Below are positions 46,492-56,701 of a stretch of DNA of 64,000 nucleotides, one piece after another (position 1 is the stretch's first letter; the number at the start of each line of letters is the position of its first letter). Origin of the DNA: DASVDE01 sp963740065. Lineage in GTDB: Bacteria > Actinomycetota > Thermoleophilia > Solirubrobacterales > 70-9. The notes below the pieces were generated by a model that had not been told where the DNA came from, searched no databases, and saw nothing but the letters and a program-made list of their open reading frames with translations. The position numbers and the translations under genes are program-made. The stretch spans positions 620,001-684,000 of the forward strand of contig CAVUCS010000001.1 of the NCBI GenBank assembly GCA_963740065.1, in the 5' to 3' direction.

Positions 46492-47133
46492 CTATGCCGG
46501 GAGCGTGGCGCTGCCCCGCGCCAGGGGTCTGACGAGCGGCAGGGCTTTTGGCAGGTCGCCTCGCTCGACGCTCTCCAATCTCAGCGGCGAGGCCTCGATC
46601 GCGGCAACCGTGTCGCGATTGCAGTGACAGCCGTCCGCCAGGAAGCGCCAGGGCTTCTCAAGTCGGTCCTGCCAGCGGGCTAAACCGGACTCATCGGCGC
46701 GCACGTGCTCGACGAAAAGCAGCTTTCCTCCCGGGCGCAGCACGCGTGCCGCTTCCGCCAGGGCCGCCGCCGGATCCGGGACCGTGCAGAGCACCAAGGT
46801 GAAGACCGCGGTGTCGAAGCTCGAGTCTTCGTAAGGGAGACTCTGTGCCGACGCCTCGCTGATTTCGCCGCGCTCGCCCGACTCGGCCAGCTTCTCGCGC
46901 AGTCGCTTGGCCATGTGAGGATCGGGCTCGGCGTAGACCACTTCGGTGACCGCTTCCGGAAAGAGGCCGATGTTGGCGCCCGTGCCGGCGCCGAGGTCGA
47001 TCGTGCGGCCGCTGGCCTCCGCCAGTACCGCGCGGCGCGTATCGCGCAGCCCGCCCTCTTCCGTCGCCTTCAGCCCGCGGTCATAAAGCGCCGCAAAGCC
47101 GCGTCCCCAGGTGGCGTCGTAGATCCGCCCCAT
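46492..47133 (-). CDS. Class I SAM-dependent methyltransferase
   Basis: 213 residues with SAM motifs TIDLGAGTGANIGLFP, VVYAEPDPHMAKRL and LPYEDSSFDTAVFTLVLCTV, and GGKLLFVEHVRA near the C-terminus. The layout is of the UbiE/METTL7-like lipid or quinone methyltransferase type. Last gene of a minus-strand run thiolase-SDR-methyltransferase with gaps of 26 and 9 nt, so a shared lipid or steroid-like substrate is possible but unproven. Confidence 0.87.
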   Translation of the reverse strand: MGRIYDATWGRGFAALYDRGLKATEEGGLRDTRRAVLAEASGRTIDLGAGTGANIGLFPEAVTEVVYAEPDPHMAKRLREKLAESGERGEISEASAQSLPYEDSSFDTAVFTLVLCTVPDPAAALAEAARVLRPGGKLLFVEHVRADESGLARWQDRLEKPWRFLADGCHCNRDTVAAIEASPLRLESVERGDLPKALPLVRPLARGSATLPA

Positions 47134-47142
47134 TCGGGCGAC

Positions 47143-47997
47143 CTAGACCTTCTCCTCGGTTGTAGCGCCGTCCGCGACGCGCGATTCGTAGGAGTCGCGA
47201 GTCGCGTGGTCGACTTCGATCATCAGCTTGTCGGTCTTCATCAGGCGCCCGATCGCTTCGCGCAGCGGTCGCGGCAGCATCGCGCCGAATTTGATCATCG
47301 CGCCGTTGGAGCGCGGCACGAACACGTCAAAGCGGGGAATTTCCAGCGCGTCGACGATCTCGTTGGCCACGTCCTCGGCCTCCACCGGTCTGATCAACCG
47401 CTGCCCGACGCCGGCGGTCAACTCGGTATTGACCACCGTCGGCATCACGCAAGCGACCTCGACGCCGCTGCCTCGCAGCTCGGCGCGGACTGCCTCGCTG
47501 ACGCCTACCACTGCGTGCTTCGTCCCCGAGTAGGTGGCGATGCCGGGCAGGGCCGCCTTTCCGGCCTGGGAAGCGATGTTGACGATGTGGCCGCTCCCCC
47601 GCGGACGCATTCGCTCGATCGCCAACTGGGTTCCGACGATCACCCCGTAGACGTTGATGTCCAGCTGGCGACGGATCGAGTCGTCCGACTCTTCCACCAG
47701 CGGCGTGACCGGCATGATCCCGGCGTTGTTGATGACCACGTCGATCGGCCCGAGCTGGCGCTCGGCCTCGTCGAGGAAGGCGGTAAAGGAGCCGCGATCG
47801 GTGACGTCAAGCGGCAGGGCGATAGTTCTCCCCCCCAGGCTCGTCGCCGTCTGCTCGGCCAGCGACAGGTCGATGTCGCCGATCGCCACCCGGCAGCCCT
47901 TGCGGACCAGCGCCGTCGCGGTCGCCTTGCCGATTCCCTGGGCGCCGCCGGTGATCGCCACGACCTTGCCGCTCAGAATTCGCCGCTCCTTCGCCAT
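47143..47997 (-). CDS. Short-chain dehydrogenase/reductase
   Basis: 284 residues: Rossmann TGGAQGIG, NNAGIMPVTP, catalytic Ser in NIASQAGK and Tyr-x3-Lys in YSGTKHA, followed by an extended C-terminal part (VFVPRSNGAMIKFGAMLP) seen in actinobacterial SDRs acting on lipid-like alcohols. Lies between the thiolase and methyltransferase genes. Substrate not determinable. Confidence 0.9.
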   Translation of the reverse strand: MAKERRILSGKVVAITGGAQGIGKATATALVRKGCRVAIGDIDLSLAEQTATSLGGRTIALPLDVTDRGSFTAFLDEAERQLGPIDVVINNAGIMPVTPLVEESDDSIRRQLDINVYGVIVGTQLAIERMRPRGSGHIVNIASQAGKAALPGIATYSGTKHAVVGVSEAVRAELRGSGVEVACVMPTVVNTELTAGVGQRLIRPVEAEDVANEIVDALEIPRFDVFVPRSNGAMIKFGAMLPRPLREAIGRLMKTDKLMIEVDHATRDSYESRVADGATTEEKV

Positions 47998-48023
47998 CGT
48001 GCCCTCCTCCTCCGGTCGCCCTC

Positions 48024-49217
48024 TTAGGCGGCCGGCTTGTAGACGGTGACCACGGCGGCTCCACCGAGGCCGATGTTGTGCTGCAACGCCACCTTGGCGC
48101 CGTCGACCTGGCGCTTGTCCGCCTGGCCGCGCAGCTGCCAGGTCAACTCAGAGCACTGCGCGAGGCCGGTGGCCCCGAGCGGGTGTCCCTTGGAGATCAG
48201 CCCGCCGGAGGGGTTGACGACGACCTTGCCTCCGTACGTCGTCGCCTCCTCGTCGACCAGCTTGTGCCCCTCGCCCTCGGCGGCGAAGCCGAGCGCCTCG
48301 TAGGTGATCAGCTCGTTGGCGCTGAAGCAGTCGTGCAGCTCGCAGACGTCGACCTCTTCGGCGGCGATCTGCGCCTCCTCATATGCCTCGTTCGCCGCCT
48401 GCTTCGACATGTCGGATCCGACGATCGTCATGCAGTCGGCGTCCTCGCTGAAGGTGGAGCTGAGGTCGGTGACCATCGATTGGCCGGCGATCTCAATCGC
48501 CTGCCCCCAGAGGTCGTGCTCGTCGACGTATCTCTCCGAAGCGACGATCGCGCAGGCCGACCCGTCCGAGGTCGGCGAGCACTGGAGCTTGGTCAGCGGG
48601 TCGTGGATCATCTTCGCCGCCTTGATGTCCTCGATCGAGTACTCGTCCTGGAACTGGGCGTATGGGTTGTTGACCGAGTGCTTGTGGTTCTTCCAGCCGA
48701 TCCAGGCGTAGTGGTCGGCGGTCGAGCCGTACTTCTCCATGTGGTCGCGCCCCGCGTTGCCGAACATCTGCGGCGCCGGCGGCGACTGCTCGGGATCGCG
48801 AATCTCGAACATCCGCATCGCGTGCTTGTCGAGCGCGTTGGTGCGGTCGGTGTACTTGACGCCGAGGCTGCCCGGCTCCATCTTCTCGAAGCCGAGCGCG
48901 AGCGCGCAGTCGACGAGTCCGCCTTTCACCGCCTGGCGCGCGAGGAACAGCGCCGAGGAGCCGGTCGAGCAGTTGTTGTTGACGTTGACGACCGGAATCC
49001 CGGTGAGGCCGAGCTGGTAGAGCGCGCGCTGGCCATAGGTCGAGTCGCCGTAGCAATAGCCGGCGTAGGCCTGCTCGACGTCGTCGTAGGAAATGCCGGC
49101 GTCAGAGAGAGCCTTCTCCCCCGCTTCCTTGGCCCAATCCGGGTAATCCCCCTCCTTGGTGCCGGGCTTCTCGAACTTGGTCATCCCGACCCCGATCACG
49201 AACGTGCGGTTGCTCAA
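48024..49217 (-). CDS. SCP2-type thiolase / lipid-transfer protein
   Basis: 397 residues of the thiolase fold, similar to sterol-carrier-protein thiolases used in degradation of fatty-acid or steroid side chains. The nucleophile Cys lies in [13 protein letters not shown]. Further motifs are [14 protein letters not shown] and the His of [10 protein letters not shown], then [11 protein letters not shown]. It heads the minus-strand run with the SDR and methyltransferase. It may cleave beta-ketoacyl-CoA, but some members of this group act as aldolases when a DUF35 partner is present; none is seen here. Confidence 0.9.
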   Translation of the reverse strand: MSNRTFVIGVGMTKFEKPGTKEGDYPDWAKEAGEKALSDAGISYDDVEQAYAGYCYGDSTYGQRALYQLGLTGIPVVNVNNNCSTGSSALFLARQAVKGGLVDCALALGFEKMEPGSLGVKYTDRTNALDKHAMRMFEIRDPEQSPPAPQMFGNAGRDHMEKYGSTADHYAWIGWKNHKHSVNNPYAQFQDEYSIEDIKAAKMIHDPLTKLQCSPTSDGSACAIVASERYVDEHDLWGQAIEIAGQSMVTDLSSTFSEDADCMTIVGSDMSKQAANEAYEEAQIAAEEVDVCELHDCFSANELITYEALGFAAEGEGHKLVDEEATTYGGKVVVNPSGGLISKGHPLGATGLAQCSELTWQLRGQADKRQVDGAKVALQHNIGLGGAAVVTVYKPAA

Positions 49218-49305
49218 AGTCTGCTCCTGTGTATTCCGCCACGGCCGGCGGTTTGGCTGCGTAGCCAGGAATCTACCCCAAACGGCCGTCTAGCCTTACG
49301 GGGAG

Positions 49306-50424
49306 ATGAGAGCGCGCAGATCGACCTGGGCCGGGCTGGCGGCGATGACTCTCGCCGTCGCCGCGACGACGGCGGCGATCTTCGGCCTCCGTGAGTTGGT
49401 TCCGGTCGTCTCCACCGGCGTGCTTTACCTGCTCGCGGTGCTACTCGTCTCGACTTACTGGGGGCTGTGGCTGGGAGTTGCCACCGCGCTTCTCAGCGCC
49501 GCCGCCTTCAACTTCTTCCACCTCCCCCCCACCGGCCGCTTCACCATCGCCCACAGTGAGAACTGGGTGGCCCTCGGGGTATTCCTCGTCACGGCGCTGG
49601 TCGTGTCGACCCTCGCCGGCGCCGCCCGGGCGCGGGCGGAGGAGGCCGAGCGGAGGCGCGAGGAAACTGACCGGGCGATGGCGGAGATGGAGGCGCTGAC
49701 GCGGGAGCGCGATCGGATGCGGGAGGAGGCCGTGGAGGCGGAGGCGCTGCGGCGCAGCGACGAGATGAAGACGGCGCTGCTGCGCGCGGTCTCCCATGAC
49801 CTGCGCACGCCGCTGACCTCGATGATCGCCGCCGGCTCCGCGCTTGGCTCGGCGAACCTCACCGAAGCCGAGCGCGCGGAGTTGAGCGAAGCCGTGGTCG
49901 CCGAGGGGGATCGCCTCTCCCGCCTGGTCGAGAACTTGCTCGACATCTCCCGCTTGGAGGGGGGCGAAGCGGAGCCGCGCCAGGAGCAAATCGATATGGG
50001 CGAGGTGCTGGAGGCGGCACGCGACTCCCTTGGCGAAGAGCGCGATGAGGTCCGCCTCGTGCTCGGCGACGACCTGCCCACGCTGGAAGCCGACGCCGTC
50101 CAGCTGGAGCGCGCCTTCGCCAACATCATGGAGAACGGGGTGCGGCACGGCGGCGGCCGGTCGGTGCAGGCGCGCTGCCGCCTCGTCGGCTCCAATCTGG
50201 TGGTGCGCGTGGTCGACCAGGGAGTAGGGATTCCGGAGCCGGAGCGCAAGCGGATCTTCGAACCTTTTTACCGCGCCGGAAATGGAGCCGTGGCCCACGT
50301 CGGATCCGGATTGGGCTTGGCGATCGCCAAGGGCTTTGTAGAGGCGAACGGCGGCGAGATTGCGGTCGAGTCGATGCCGGGCCAGGGATCGAGCTTCGTC
50401 GTCTCCTTCCCGGCGCCGGCATGA
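49306..50424 (+). CDS. kdpD: KdpD-type histidine kinase, C-terminal half as a separate protein
   Basis: Kinase module of the K+ sensor. 372 residues: three to four membrane helices of the DUF4118 domain (about 10-110, with the FNFFHLPPTGRFTI signature between helices), a coiled linker rich in Arg/Glu, HisKA with phospho-acceptor His164 in AVSHDLRTPLTSM, and HATPase boxes (FANIMENGVRHG, DQGVGIP, GSGLGLAI). The N-terminal KdpD and Usp domains are not fused to it but are encoded about 6 kb downstream at 55573-56701. Overlaps kdpE by 4 nt. Confidence 0.9.
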   Translation: MRARRSTWAGLAAMTLAVAATTAAIFGLRELVPVVSTGVLYLLAVLLVSTYWGLWLGVATALLSAAAFNFFHLPPTGRFTIAHSENWVALGVFLVTALVVSTLAGAARARAEEAERRREETDRAMAEMEALTRERDRMREEAVEAEALRRSDEMKTALLRAVSHDLRTPLTSMIAAGSALGSANLTEAERAELSEAVVAEGDRLSRLVENLLDISRLEGGEAEPRQEQIDMGEVLEAARDSLGEERDEVRLVLGDDLPTLEADAVQLERAFANIMENGVRHGGGRSVQARCRLVGSNLVVRVVDQGVGIPEPERKRIFEPFYRAGNGAVAHVGSGLGLAIAKGFVEANGGEIAVESMPGQGSSFVVSFPAPA

Positions 50425-51104
50425 ACGCCGCTCTCCCCCGCATCCTGGTTTGCGACGACGAGCCTCAGATCCTCCGCGCCCTGCGGGTGATCCTGCGCGA
50501 GGCCGGCTACGAAGCGATCCCGGCGAGCTGCGGCGAGGAAGCTCTTGACCTCGCCGCGGTGAAGCCGCCGTCGGCGGCGATCGTCGATTTGATGCTTCCC
50601 GACATCGACGGCGTCGAAGTGACCGAGCGCCTGCGCGAGTGGAGCGAGATGCCGATCATCGTCCTTTCCGCGGTCGGCGAGGAAGAAGCGAAAGTGAAGG
50701 CTCTCGGCGCCGGCGCCGACGATTACGTGACCAAGCCTTTCGGCCCCCCGGAGCTGATCGCCCGGTTGGAGGCGGTGCTGCGCCGGGCCAAGCCCGCGGC
50801 GGGAGACCCCACGATCGCCGCCGACGGCCTCGAAATCGACCTCGCGGCGCGCAGCGTCAGGCGGGACGGCGAAGAGGTCCATCTGACGCCGACGGAGTTC
50901 GAACTACTCCGCGCGCTGGCGGGCAACCGTGGGCGACTGATGACCCACAGCGCTCTACTGCGCGAGGTCTGGGGACCCGCCTATGAGGACGACTTCCAGG
51001 TCTTGCGGGCGCATGTGGCGAACCTGCGGCGCAAGATCGAGCCGCCGGGCGACCCCCGCTACATCCGCACCGACCCCGGCGTCGGCTACCGCTTCGCCGC
51101 CTAG
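50421..51104 (+). CDS. kdpE: Response regulator KdpE
   Basis: Activates the kdp transport genes under K+ limitation or osmotic stress. 227 residues: receiver with acidic pair in VCDDEPQI, phospho-acceptor Asp56 in AIVDLMLPD, Lys in VTKPFGPPEL, and a winged-helix output domain (LTPTEFELLRALAGN, LLREVWGPAYEDD, GVGYRF) typical of KdpE. Directly follows its kinase and precedes kdpA by 77 nt. Confidence 0.95.
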   Translation: MNAALPRILVCDDEPQILRALRVILREAGYEAIPASCGEEALDLAAVKPPSAAIVDLMLPDIDGVEVTERLREWSEMPIIVLSAVGEEEAKVKALGAGADDYVTKPFGPPELIARLEAVLRRAKPAAGDPTIAADGLEIDLAARSVRRDGEEVHLTPTEFELLRALAGNRGRLMTHSALLREVWGPAYEDDFQVLRAHVANLRRKIEPPGDPRYIRTDPGVGYRFAA

Positions 51105-51140
51105 AAGACCTTCACAGGATCTGCATACCGAACGGTCTTC
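51104..51140. promoter_or_regulatory. Inverted repeat before kdpA (candidate KdpE site)
   Basis: gaagacc (51104-51110) and ggtcttc (51134-51140) are perfectly inverted, 23 nt apart, at the start of the 77-nt kdpE-kdpA gap. Suitable position for an operator of kdpA; binding is inference only. Confidence 0.3.
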
Positions 51141-51181
51141 GCTTCACGCGATCTTGATGCGCCCGGGCGCACGATGGTCCC

Positions 51182-52900
51182 GTGACCTTCCAGGGCTGGG
51201 CGCAGATCGGGATCTATCTCGCCGTGCTGACCGCGCTCGTCCCACTGCTGGGGGGCTACATGGCGCGCGTCTATCAGGGCCGGCGGGTCTTCCTCACCCC
51301 TGTGGTCGGGCCGCTGGAGCGCTTCGTCTATCGCTGCCTCGGAGTCGACCCCGAGCGCCAGGGTCAGGACTGGAAGAGCTACGCGCGGACGACGATCGTC
51401 TTCAGCGCCGTCTTCTTCTTCTTCCTCTACGCGGTGCTGAGCGCGCAAGGGAGGTTGCCGCTCAACCCGGAGGGCTTCGGGGCGCCGCCTTGGGACCTGA
51501 CGCTCAACACCGCCATCTCCTTCGTCACCAACACGAACTGGCAGTTCTACGGCGGCGAGACGACGCTCTCCTATTTCAGCCAGATGTTCGGGCTGGCGGT
51601 GCAGAACTTCATTTCCGCCGCGGTCGGGATGGCGGTGCTGGCGGCGGTGATTCGTGGCTTCGCCTCACGCGGCACCGGGGAGCTGGGCAACTTCTGGCAG
51701 GACGTGACCCGCTCAGTCCTCTACATCCTGCTGCCGCTCTCGATCCTCGGCTCCCTCATCCTCGTCTCCCAGGGGGCAATCCAGTCGCTTGCCGGCTCCT
51801 ACGGCTTCAAGACGCTTGCCGGCTTCGACCAGACCCTGGCGCTGGGGCCTGGCGCCTCACAGATCGCGATCAAGCAGCTCGGCACCAACGGCGGCGGCTT
51901 CTTCAACGTCAACTCCTCCTTCCCCTTCGAGAACCCGACCGGCTTCGCCAACTTCGTCGAGAGCATCTTCATTCTGCTGATCCCCGCCGCGGCGACCGCC
52001 CAGTTCGGCCGCATGGTCGGCAGGCGCCGCCAGGGCTGGGCCCTCTACGCGGCGATGATCGCGATGCTGGTCGGCGGCATCGCCGTCTCATACGGCGCCG
52101 AGGGGAACGGCTCCCCCGCCCAGCACGCGGCCGGGATCGAAACCGCGGCCGCCGACGGCACCACCGGCGGCAACCTGGAGGGCAAGGAGCAGCGTTTCGG
52201 GATCGCCGATTCGACCCTGTGGGCGACGGCCACCACAGCCGCCTCCAACGGCTCGGTCAACTCGGCGCACGACTCCTACACCGGGCTCGGCGGCGCCGTG
52301 CCCCTGGCCAACATGATGACCGGCGAAGTGGTCTTCGGCGGTGTCGGCTCGGGCCTCTACGGAATGCTGCTCTTCGTCCTGCTCGCCGTCTTCTTGGCCG
52401 GGCTGATGGTCGGGCGAACGCCCGAGTTCCTGGGCAAGAAGATCGAGGCGCACGAGGTGAAACTGGTGCTGGTCGGCGTTCTCGTCGTGCCCCTGCTCGC
52501 CCTCTTCGCCACCGCGGTCGCCGTAGCGACCAAGTACGGGGAGCCGTCGATCTACAACCCTCTCCCCCAGGGCTTCTCGGAGACCCTCTACGCCTACACC
52601 TCGCAGGCCAACAACAACGGCTCCGCTTTCGCCGGCTTCGCCGGAGTCACCTTCGCTGAAGTGCTCGGCGGCGTCTCGATGCTGATCGGCCGCTTCGTTC
52701 CCCTGCTGGCGGCGCTCGCCGTCGCCGGCTCGCTGGCCGCCAAGCAACCCGCCCCGGTCGGGCTCGGCACGATGCGGACCGACAGCCCGACTTTCGTCGT
52801 CCTCCTCGTCGCGACCGTGCTGATCGTCGCCCTCCTGACCTTCGTGCCGGCGCTGCTGCTCGGCCCGGTCGTCCAGTCCCTCACCACCCAGCTCTTCTGA
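51182..52900 (+). CDS. kdpA: Potassium-transporting ATPase subunit KdpA
   Basis: K+-channel-like subunit of the KdpFABC pump. 572 residues with about ten membrane helices and four selectivity-filter-like segments: TNTNWQFYGGE, LGTNGGGFFNVNSS, FGGVGSGLYG and SQANNNGSAFAGF. Start is GTG 51182. I see no kdpF reading frame ahead of it. The stop overlaps kdpC by 1 nt. Confidence 0.96.
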   Translation: MTFQGWAQIGIYLAVLTALVPLLGGYMARVYQGRRVFLTPVVGPLERFVYRCLGVDPERQGQDWKSYARTTIVFSAVFFFFLYAVLSAQGRLPLNPEGFGAPPWDLTLNTAISFVTNTNWQFYGGETTLSYFSQMFGLAVQNFISAAVGMAVLAAVIRGFASRGTGELGNFWQDVTRSVLYILLPLSILGSLILVSQGAIQSLAGSYGFKTLAGFDQTLALGPGASQIAIKQLGTNGGGFFNVNSSFPFENPTGFANFVESIFILLIPAAATAQFGRMVGRRRQGWALYAAMIAMLVGGIAVSYGAEGNGSPAQHAAGIETAAADGTTGGNLEGKEQRFGIADSTLWATATTAASNGSVNSAHDSYTGLGGAVPLANMMTGEVVFGGVGSGLYGMLLFVLLAVFLAGLMVGRTPEFLGKKIEAHEVKLVLVGVLVVPLLALFATAVAVATKYGEPSIYNPLPQGFSETLYAYTSQANNNGSAFAGFAGVTFAEVLGGVSMLIGRFVPLLAALAVAGSLAAKQPAPVGLGTMRTDSPTFVVLLVATVLIVALLTFVPALLLGPVVQSLTTQLF

Positions 52901-53496
52901 TGCCGCTGCGCAGAGACACAGTCCGCTCGGTCGTCGCGGTAGTCGTCTTCAGTCTGCTGCTCGGACTCGCCTATCCGCTCGTAATGACCGGCGTTTCCCA
53001 GCTGCTGTTCCCGAACGCCGCCGACGGCAGCCGAATCGAGGTCGATGGGAGAGTCGTCGGCTCTGAGTTGATTGGGCAGGACTTCAAGGGGTCGCCGCGC
53101 TACTTCCAGAGCCGGCCTTCGGTCACCGGCTACAGCGCCAATGCCACCCACTTCAACAACCTCGGGCCCAACGACCGGGAGCTGTCGGACTTCTTCGCCG
53201 CGCGGCTCGATGCCTACCTGAAGCTGGAGCGCCCCTACAACCCGCGCCTGACCCGCGCCGACGTGCCGGTCGACGCGGTCACCACCTCAGCCTCCGGGGT
53301 CGACCCCCACATCTCCGAAGCCAATGCCCGCATCCAGGCTCGCCGCGTCGCCGCGGTCCGCCGGCAGCCGCTCGACCGGGTACTCCACTTGATCGCCGAG
53401 AACACCGACGGGCGCTTCCTAGGCGTCCTCGGCGAGCCCGGCGTCAACGTCCTCCGACTCAACCTCGCACTCGACACGGAAGCGCCGACACGATGA
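52900..53496 (+). CDS. kdpC: Potassium-transporting ATPase subunit KdpC
   Basis: Stabilising and ATP-affinity subunit of the pump. 198 residues: one N-terminal membrane helix, then [45 protein letters not shown] and the end [15 protein letters not shown], all conserved. It comes before kdpB rather than after it, unlike the usual A-B-C order, and overlaps both neighbours (TGATG and ATGA). Confidence 0.95.
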   Translation: MPLRRDTVRSVVAVVVFSLLLGLAYPLVMTGVSQLLFPNAADGSRIEVDGRVVGSELIGQDFKGSPRYFQSRPSVTGYSANATHFNNLGPNDRELSDFFAARLDAYLKLERPYNPRLTRADVPVDAVTTSASGVDPHISEANARIQARRVAAVRRQPLDRVLHLIAENTDGRFLGVLGEPGVNVLRLNLALDTEAPTR

Positions 53497-55571
53497 CCAA
53501 CGAGACCCTTCGCAACGAGCCCCATTCGCTGTTCGATCGCGCGATCGTGCTGCGGGCGATCCTCGACTCGCTGTCCAAGCTCGACCCTCGCCACCAGGTC
53601 CGCAACCCGGTGATGTTCGTGGTCGAGATCGGCGCCGTCGCCACCACCGGCGTTTGGCTGACACAGGTCTTCGGCGGCACCCCCCCTGGCGGCGGCGACG
53701 CGCCCGCCTGGTTCTCCTTTTCGATCGCTGTTTGGCTTTGGCTCACCGCGATCTTCGCCAACTTCGCGGAGGCGATTGCCGAGGGCCGCGGCAAGGCCCA
53801 GGCCGACGCGCTGCGCTCGATGCGCACCGAGACCGTGGCCCGACTTCGCGACGGAGGCGAGGTGCCGGCGTCGGAGCTGCGGCGTGGCGAGGTGGTCGTG
53901 GTCGAGGCGGGCGGGACGATCCCCGGCGATGGCACCGTGATTGAGGGGATCGCCTCGGTCGACGAGTCGGCGATCACCGGCGAGTCGGCGCCCGTCGTGC
54001 GTGAGTCCGGCGGCGACCGCAGCGCCGTCACCGGCGGCACTCGCGTCCTCTCCGACCGCATCGTCGTGGAGATCACCCAGGACCCGGGCCAGAGCTTCCT
54101 CGACAAGATGATCGCCCTGGTCGAGGGCGCCGAGCGGCGCAAGACGCCGAATGAGATCGCCCTCAACATCCTGCTGGCCGGGCTCACCATCGTCTTCGTC
54201 GCGGTCGTCGCCTCCCTACGCCCCTTCGCCGACTTCTCCGGCACCAGCGTCTCGGTCGTTGCCCTGATCGCACTGCTGGTGGCGCTGATTCCGACCACGA
54301 TTGGCGCCCTGCTCTCGGCGATCGGGATCGCGGGGATGGATCGCCTCGTCCGCCACAACGTCCTCGCCCTCTCGGGGCGGGCCGTGGAGGCCTCGGGAGA
54401 CGTCGATGTGCTTCTGCTCGACAAGACCGGGACGATCACGCTCGGCAACCGCGAGGCGACGCTGTTGATCCCGATGCCGGGAATCGAAGAGAAGGAGCTG
54501 GCGAGGGCCGCTCAGCTGGCCTCGCTCGCCGACGAAACCCCGGAGGGGCGCTCCATAGTCGTCCTGGCGAAGGAGCGCTACGGGATCCGCGAAAGGGAGC
54601 TGGAGGCGCACGAGGCCCACTTCGTCCCCTTCTCCGCGGAGACGCGGATGAGCGGGGTCGACGTCGACGGCAACCGCTACCGCAAGGGCGCCGGCGACGC
54701 GATCGTCGCCTTCGTCAACGAACAGGGCGGCCGCCCGCCCGCCGAGTTGCGGGAGCAGCTCGACCTGGTCGGGCGCGAGGGAGGCACCCCGCTCGCCGTC
54801 TGCCGCGACAACCACGTGCTCGGCGTCGTCTACCTGAAGGACATCGTCAAGGAGGGGATGCGGGCTCGCTTCGACGAACTGCGACGGATGGGGATCAGCA
54901 CCGTGATGGTGACCGGCGACAACCGTCTCACCGCGGCCAAGATCGCCGAGGAGTCCGGCGTCGACGACTTCCTTCCCGAGGCGACGCCGGAGCAGAAGCT
55001 GGAGCTGATCCGCTCCCACCAGGCCGAGGGCCGCATGGTGGCGATGGCCGGCGACGGCACCAATGACGCGCCTGCGCTGGCCCAGTCCGACGTCGGCGTG
55101 GCGATGAACACCGGCACCCAGGCCGCCCGCGAGGCCGGCAACATGGTCGACCTCGACTCCAATCCGACGAAGCTGATCGAAGTCGTGGAGATCGGCAAGC
55201 AGCTCCTGATCACCCGCGGCGCCCTGACCACGTTTTCGATCGCCAACGACGTCGCCAAGTACTTCGCGATCCTGCCGGCGATCTTCGCCTTCACCTACGC
55301 GGCCAACCCGGGCGAGCGCGGGCCTCTGGACGCGCTCAACATCATGTCGCTCGGCACCCCGCTCTCGGCGATCCTCTCGGCGATCGTCTTCAACGCGCTG
55401 GTCATCCCCCTGCTGGTCCCTCTCGCCCTGCGCGGCGTGCGCTACCGGCCGATCGGCGCGACGGCGCTGCTGCGCCGCAACATGCTGATCTACGGCCTCG
55501 GCGGGCTGATCGTCCCCTTCGTCGGGATCAAGCTGATCGACCTCGTGATCCACAATGGATTTGGGGCATGA
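53493..55571 (+). CDS. kdpB: Potassium-transporting ATPase ATP-binding subunit KdpB
   Basis: P-type ATPase catalytic subunit. 692 residues with the actuator motif ITGESAPV, membrane segment [19 protein letters not shown], phosphorylated Asp310 in [11 protein letters not shown], the nucleotide-domain TPEGRSIV and KGAGDAI, and the hinge [10 protein letters not shown]. All key residues are present and the frame is intact. The kdpD N-terminal gene begins right at its stop. Confidence 0.97.
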   Translation: MTNETLRNEPHSLFDRAIVLRAILDSLSKLDPRHQVRNPVMFVVEIGAVATTGVWLTQVFGGTPPGGGDAPAWFSFSIAVWLWLTAIFANFAEAIAEGRGKAQADALRSMRTETVARLRDGGEVPASELRRGEVVVVEAGGTIPGDGTVIEGIASVDESAITGESAPVVRESGGDRSAVTGGTRVLSDRIVVEITQDPGQSFLDKMIALVEGAERRKTPNEIALNILLAGLTIVFVAVVASLRPFADFSGTSVSVVALIALLVALIPTTIGALLSAIGIAGMDRLVRHNVLALSGRAVEASGDVDVLLLDKTGTITLGNREATLLIPMPGIEEKELARAAQLASLADETPEGRSIVVLAKERYGIRERELEAHEAHFVPFSAETRMSGVDVDGNRYRKGAGDAIVAFVNEQGGRPPAELREQLDLVGREGGTPLAVCRDNHVLGVVYLKDIVKEGMRARFDELRRMGISTVMVTGDNRLTAAKIAEESGVDDFLPEATPEQKLELIRSHQAEGRMVAMAGDGTNDAPALAQSDVGVAMNTGTQAAREAGNMVDLDSNPTKLIEVVEIGKQLLITRGALTTFSIANDVAKYFAILPAIFAFTYAANPGERGPLDALNIMSLGTPLSAILSAIVFNALVIPLLVPLALRGVRYRPIGATALLRRNMLIYGLGGLIVPFVGIKLIDLVIHNGFGA

Positions 55572-55572
55572 G

Positions 55573-56701
55573 ATGGGAGCAGGACAGCTAAAGGTCTTCA
55601 TCGGGATGGCCGCGGGGGTCGGCAAGACCTACCGGATGCTGCAGGAGGGCCACGCCGAGCAGGAGGCGGGGCGCGATGTGGCGATCGGCTACATGGAGCC
55701 GCACAAGCGCTCGGAGACCTCGGCCCTGGCGGAGGGGTTGGAGACGATCCCCAGGCGTCAGGTCGAGCACCGAGAGGTGAAGCTCGATGAGATGGACCTG
55801 CCGGCGCTTTTGCGTCGCGCACCGGAGCTGGCGCTGATCGACGAACTGGCTCATTCCAACGCGCCGGGACTCGAGCACCAGAAGCGCTACGAGGACGTGC
55901 GCGACGTGTTGGCGGCCGGGATCGACGTCTTCTCCACCGTCAACGTCCAGCACCTGGAGTCCCTCAACGACCAGGTCACCGAGCTGACCGGGACGCGGGT
56001 GCGAGAGACGATCCCCGACGCGGTGCTGGAAGAGGCGGACGAGATCGTGCTCATCGACCTCACCCCGGAGGCGCTGATCGCCCGCCTCCAGGCGGGGAAG
56101 ATCTACCCGGGCGAGAGCATCGAGGCCGCGCTGAACAACTTCTTCACGGTCGAGAACCTGTTGGCGCTGCGCGAAGTGGCCCTGCGCCAGGTGGCCCAGC
56201 AGGTGGAGGCGAGACGGCTGGTCGTCGAGGAGCCGCTTGGCACGCGCGAGGAGCGACTTTCCGCCACGGCAGTGCCGCAGGCGATCGGTGAGCACCTCCT
56301 GGCGCTGATCACTCCACGACCCAGCTCTCAGCGCCTCGTCCGCCGCGCGTGGCGCTCGGCCCAGCGGCTGGGAGCTCCGCTCGATCTGCTTTACGTGCAG
56401 CGTCGGCGAGCTGAGCGAAGAGGAGGCGCCACCAACTGCGCGCGCTGCGAAAGCTCGCCTCGGTTCTCGGCGCGCAGCTGCTGGTCGAGAGCCACGATGA
56501 CCTGGCGGCGACGGTTGCCCGGGTCGCTCGCGAGCGCGGCGCCACCTACGTGCTGATCGGCCAGGCGGGCCCGCGTCGAGGTCTCGCTCGCCTGCGTGAG
56601 CCGCTCCCCAACTGCGCATCGTGAGATTGCTGCCGGGGGTCGACGTGCGAATCGTCGCCGATCGCGCCCTCCGCGACGAGGGGAGCGGCGATGAGCGCTA
56701 G
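55573..56701 (+). CDS. KdpD N-terminal sensor domain with Usp domain, separate protein (three frameshifts)
   Basis: Carries the part of KdpD missing from the kinase at 49306: the KdpD domain with a Walker-A-like GMAAGVGKTYRML, GYMEPHKRSET, LIDELAHSNAPG and DVFSTVNVQHLESLND. A universal-stress-like domain follows. The frame shifts near 56400, 56432 and 56615; joined, it reads ALRKLASVLGAQLLVESHDD, TYVLIGQAGPRR and LLPGVDVRIVADRAL, ending at 56701. About 375 residues, no membrane helix or kinase. ATG 55573 is preferred; ATG 55555 lies inside kdpB. Overlaps the usp gene. Confidence 0.88.

Noticed and set aside
46705..48027. 440-codon open frame on the plus strand opposite the methyltransferase and SDR genes
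   Set aside because: It is antisense to two well-supported genes and has the composition expected of a shadow frame in GC-rich DNA, with no recognisable motif.
50983..52659. 558-codon plus-strand frame overlapping kdpE and kdpA
   Set aside because: Arg/Leu-rich shadow of kdpA; the kdpA frame has all four selectivity-filter motifs.
54216..55625. 469-codon minus-strand frame opposite kdpB
   Set aside because: Antisense shadow of a fully conserved P-type ATPase; no motif or ribosome-binding site.
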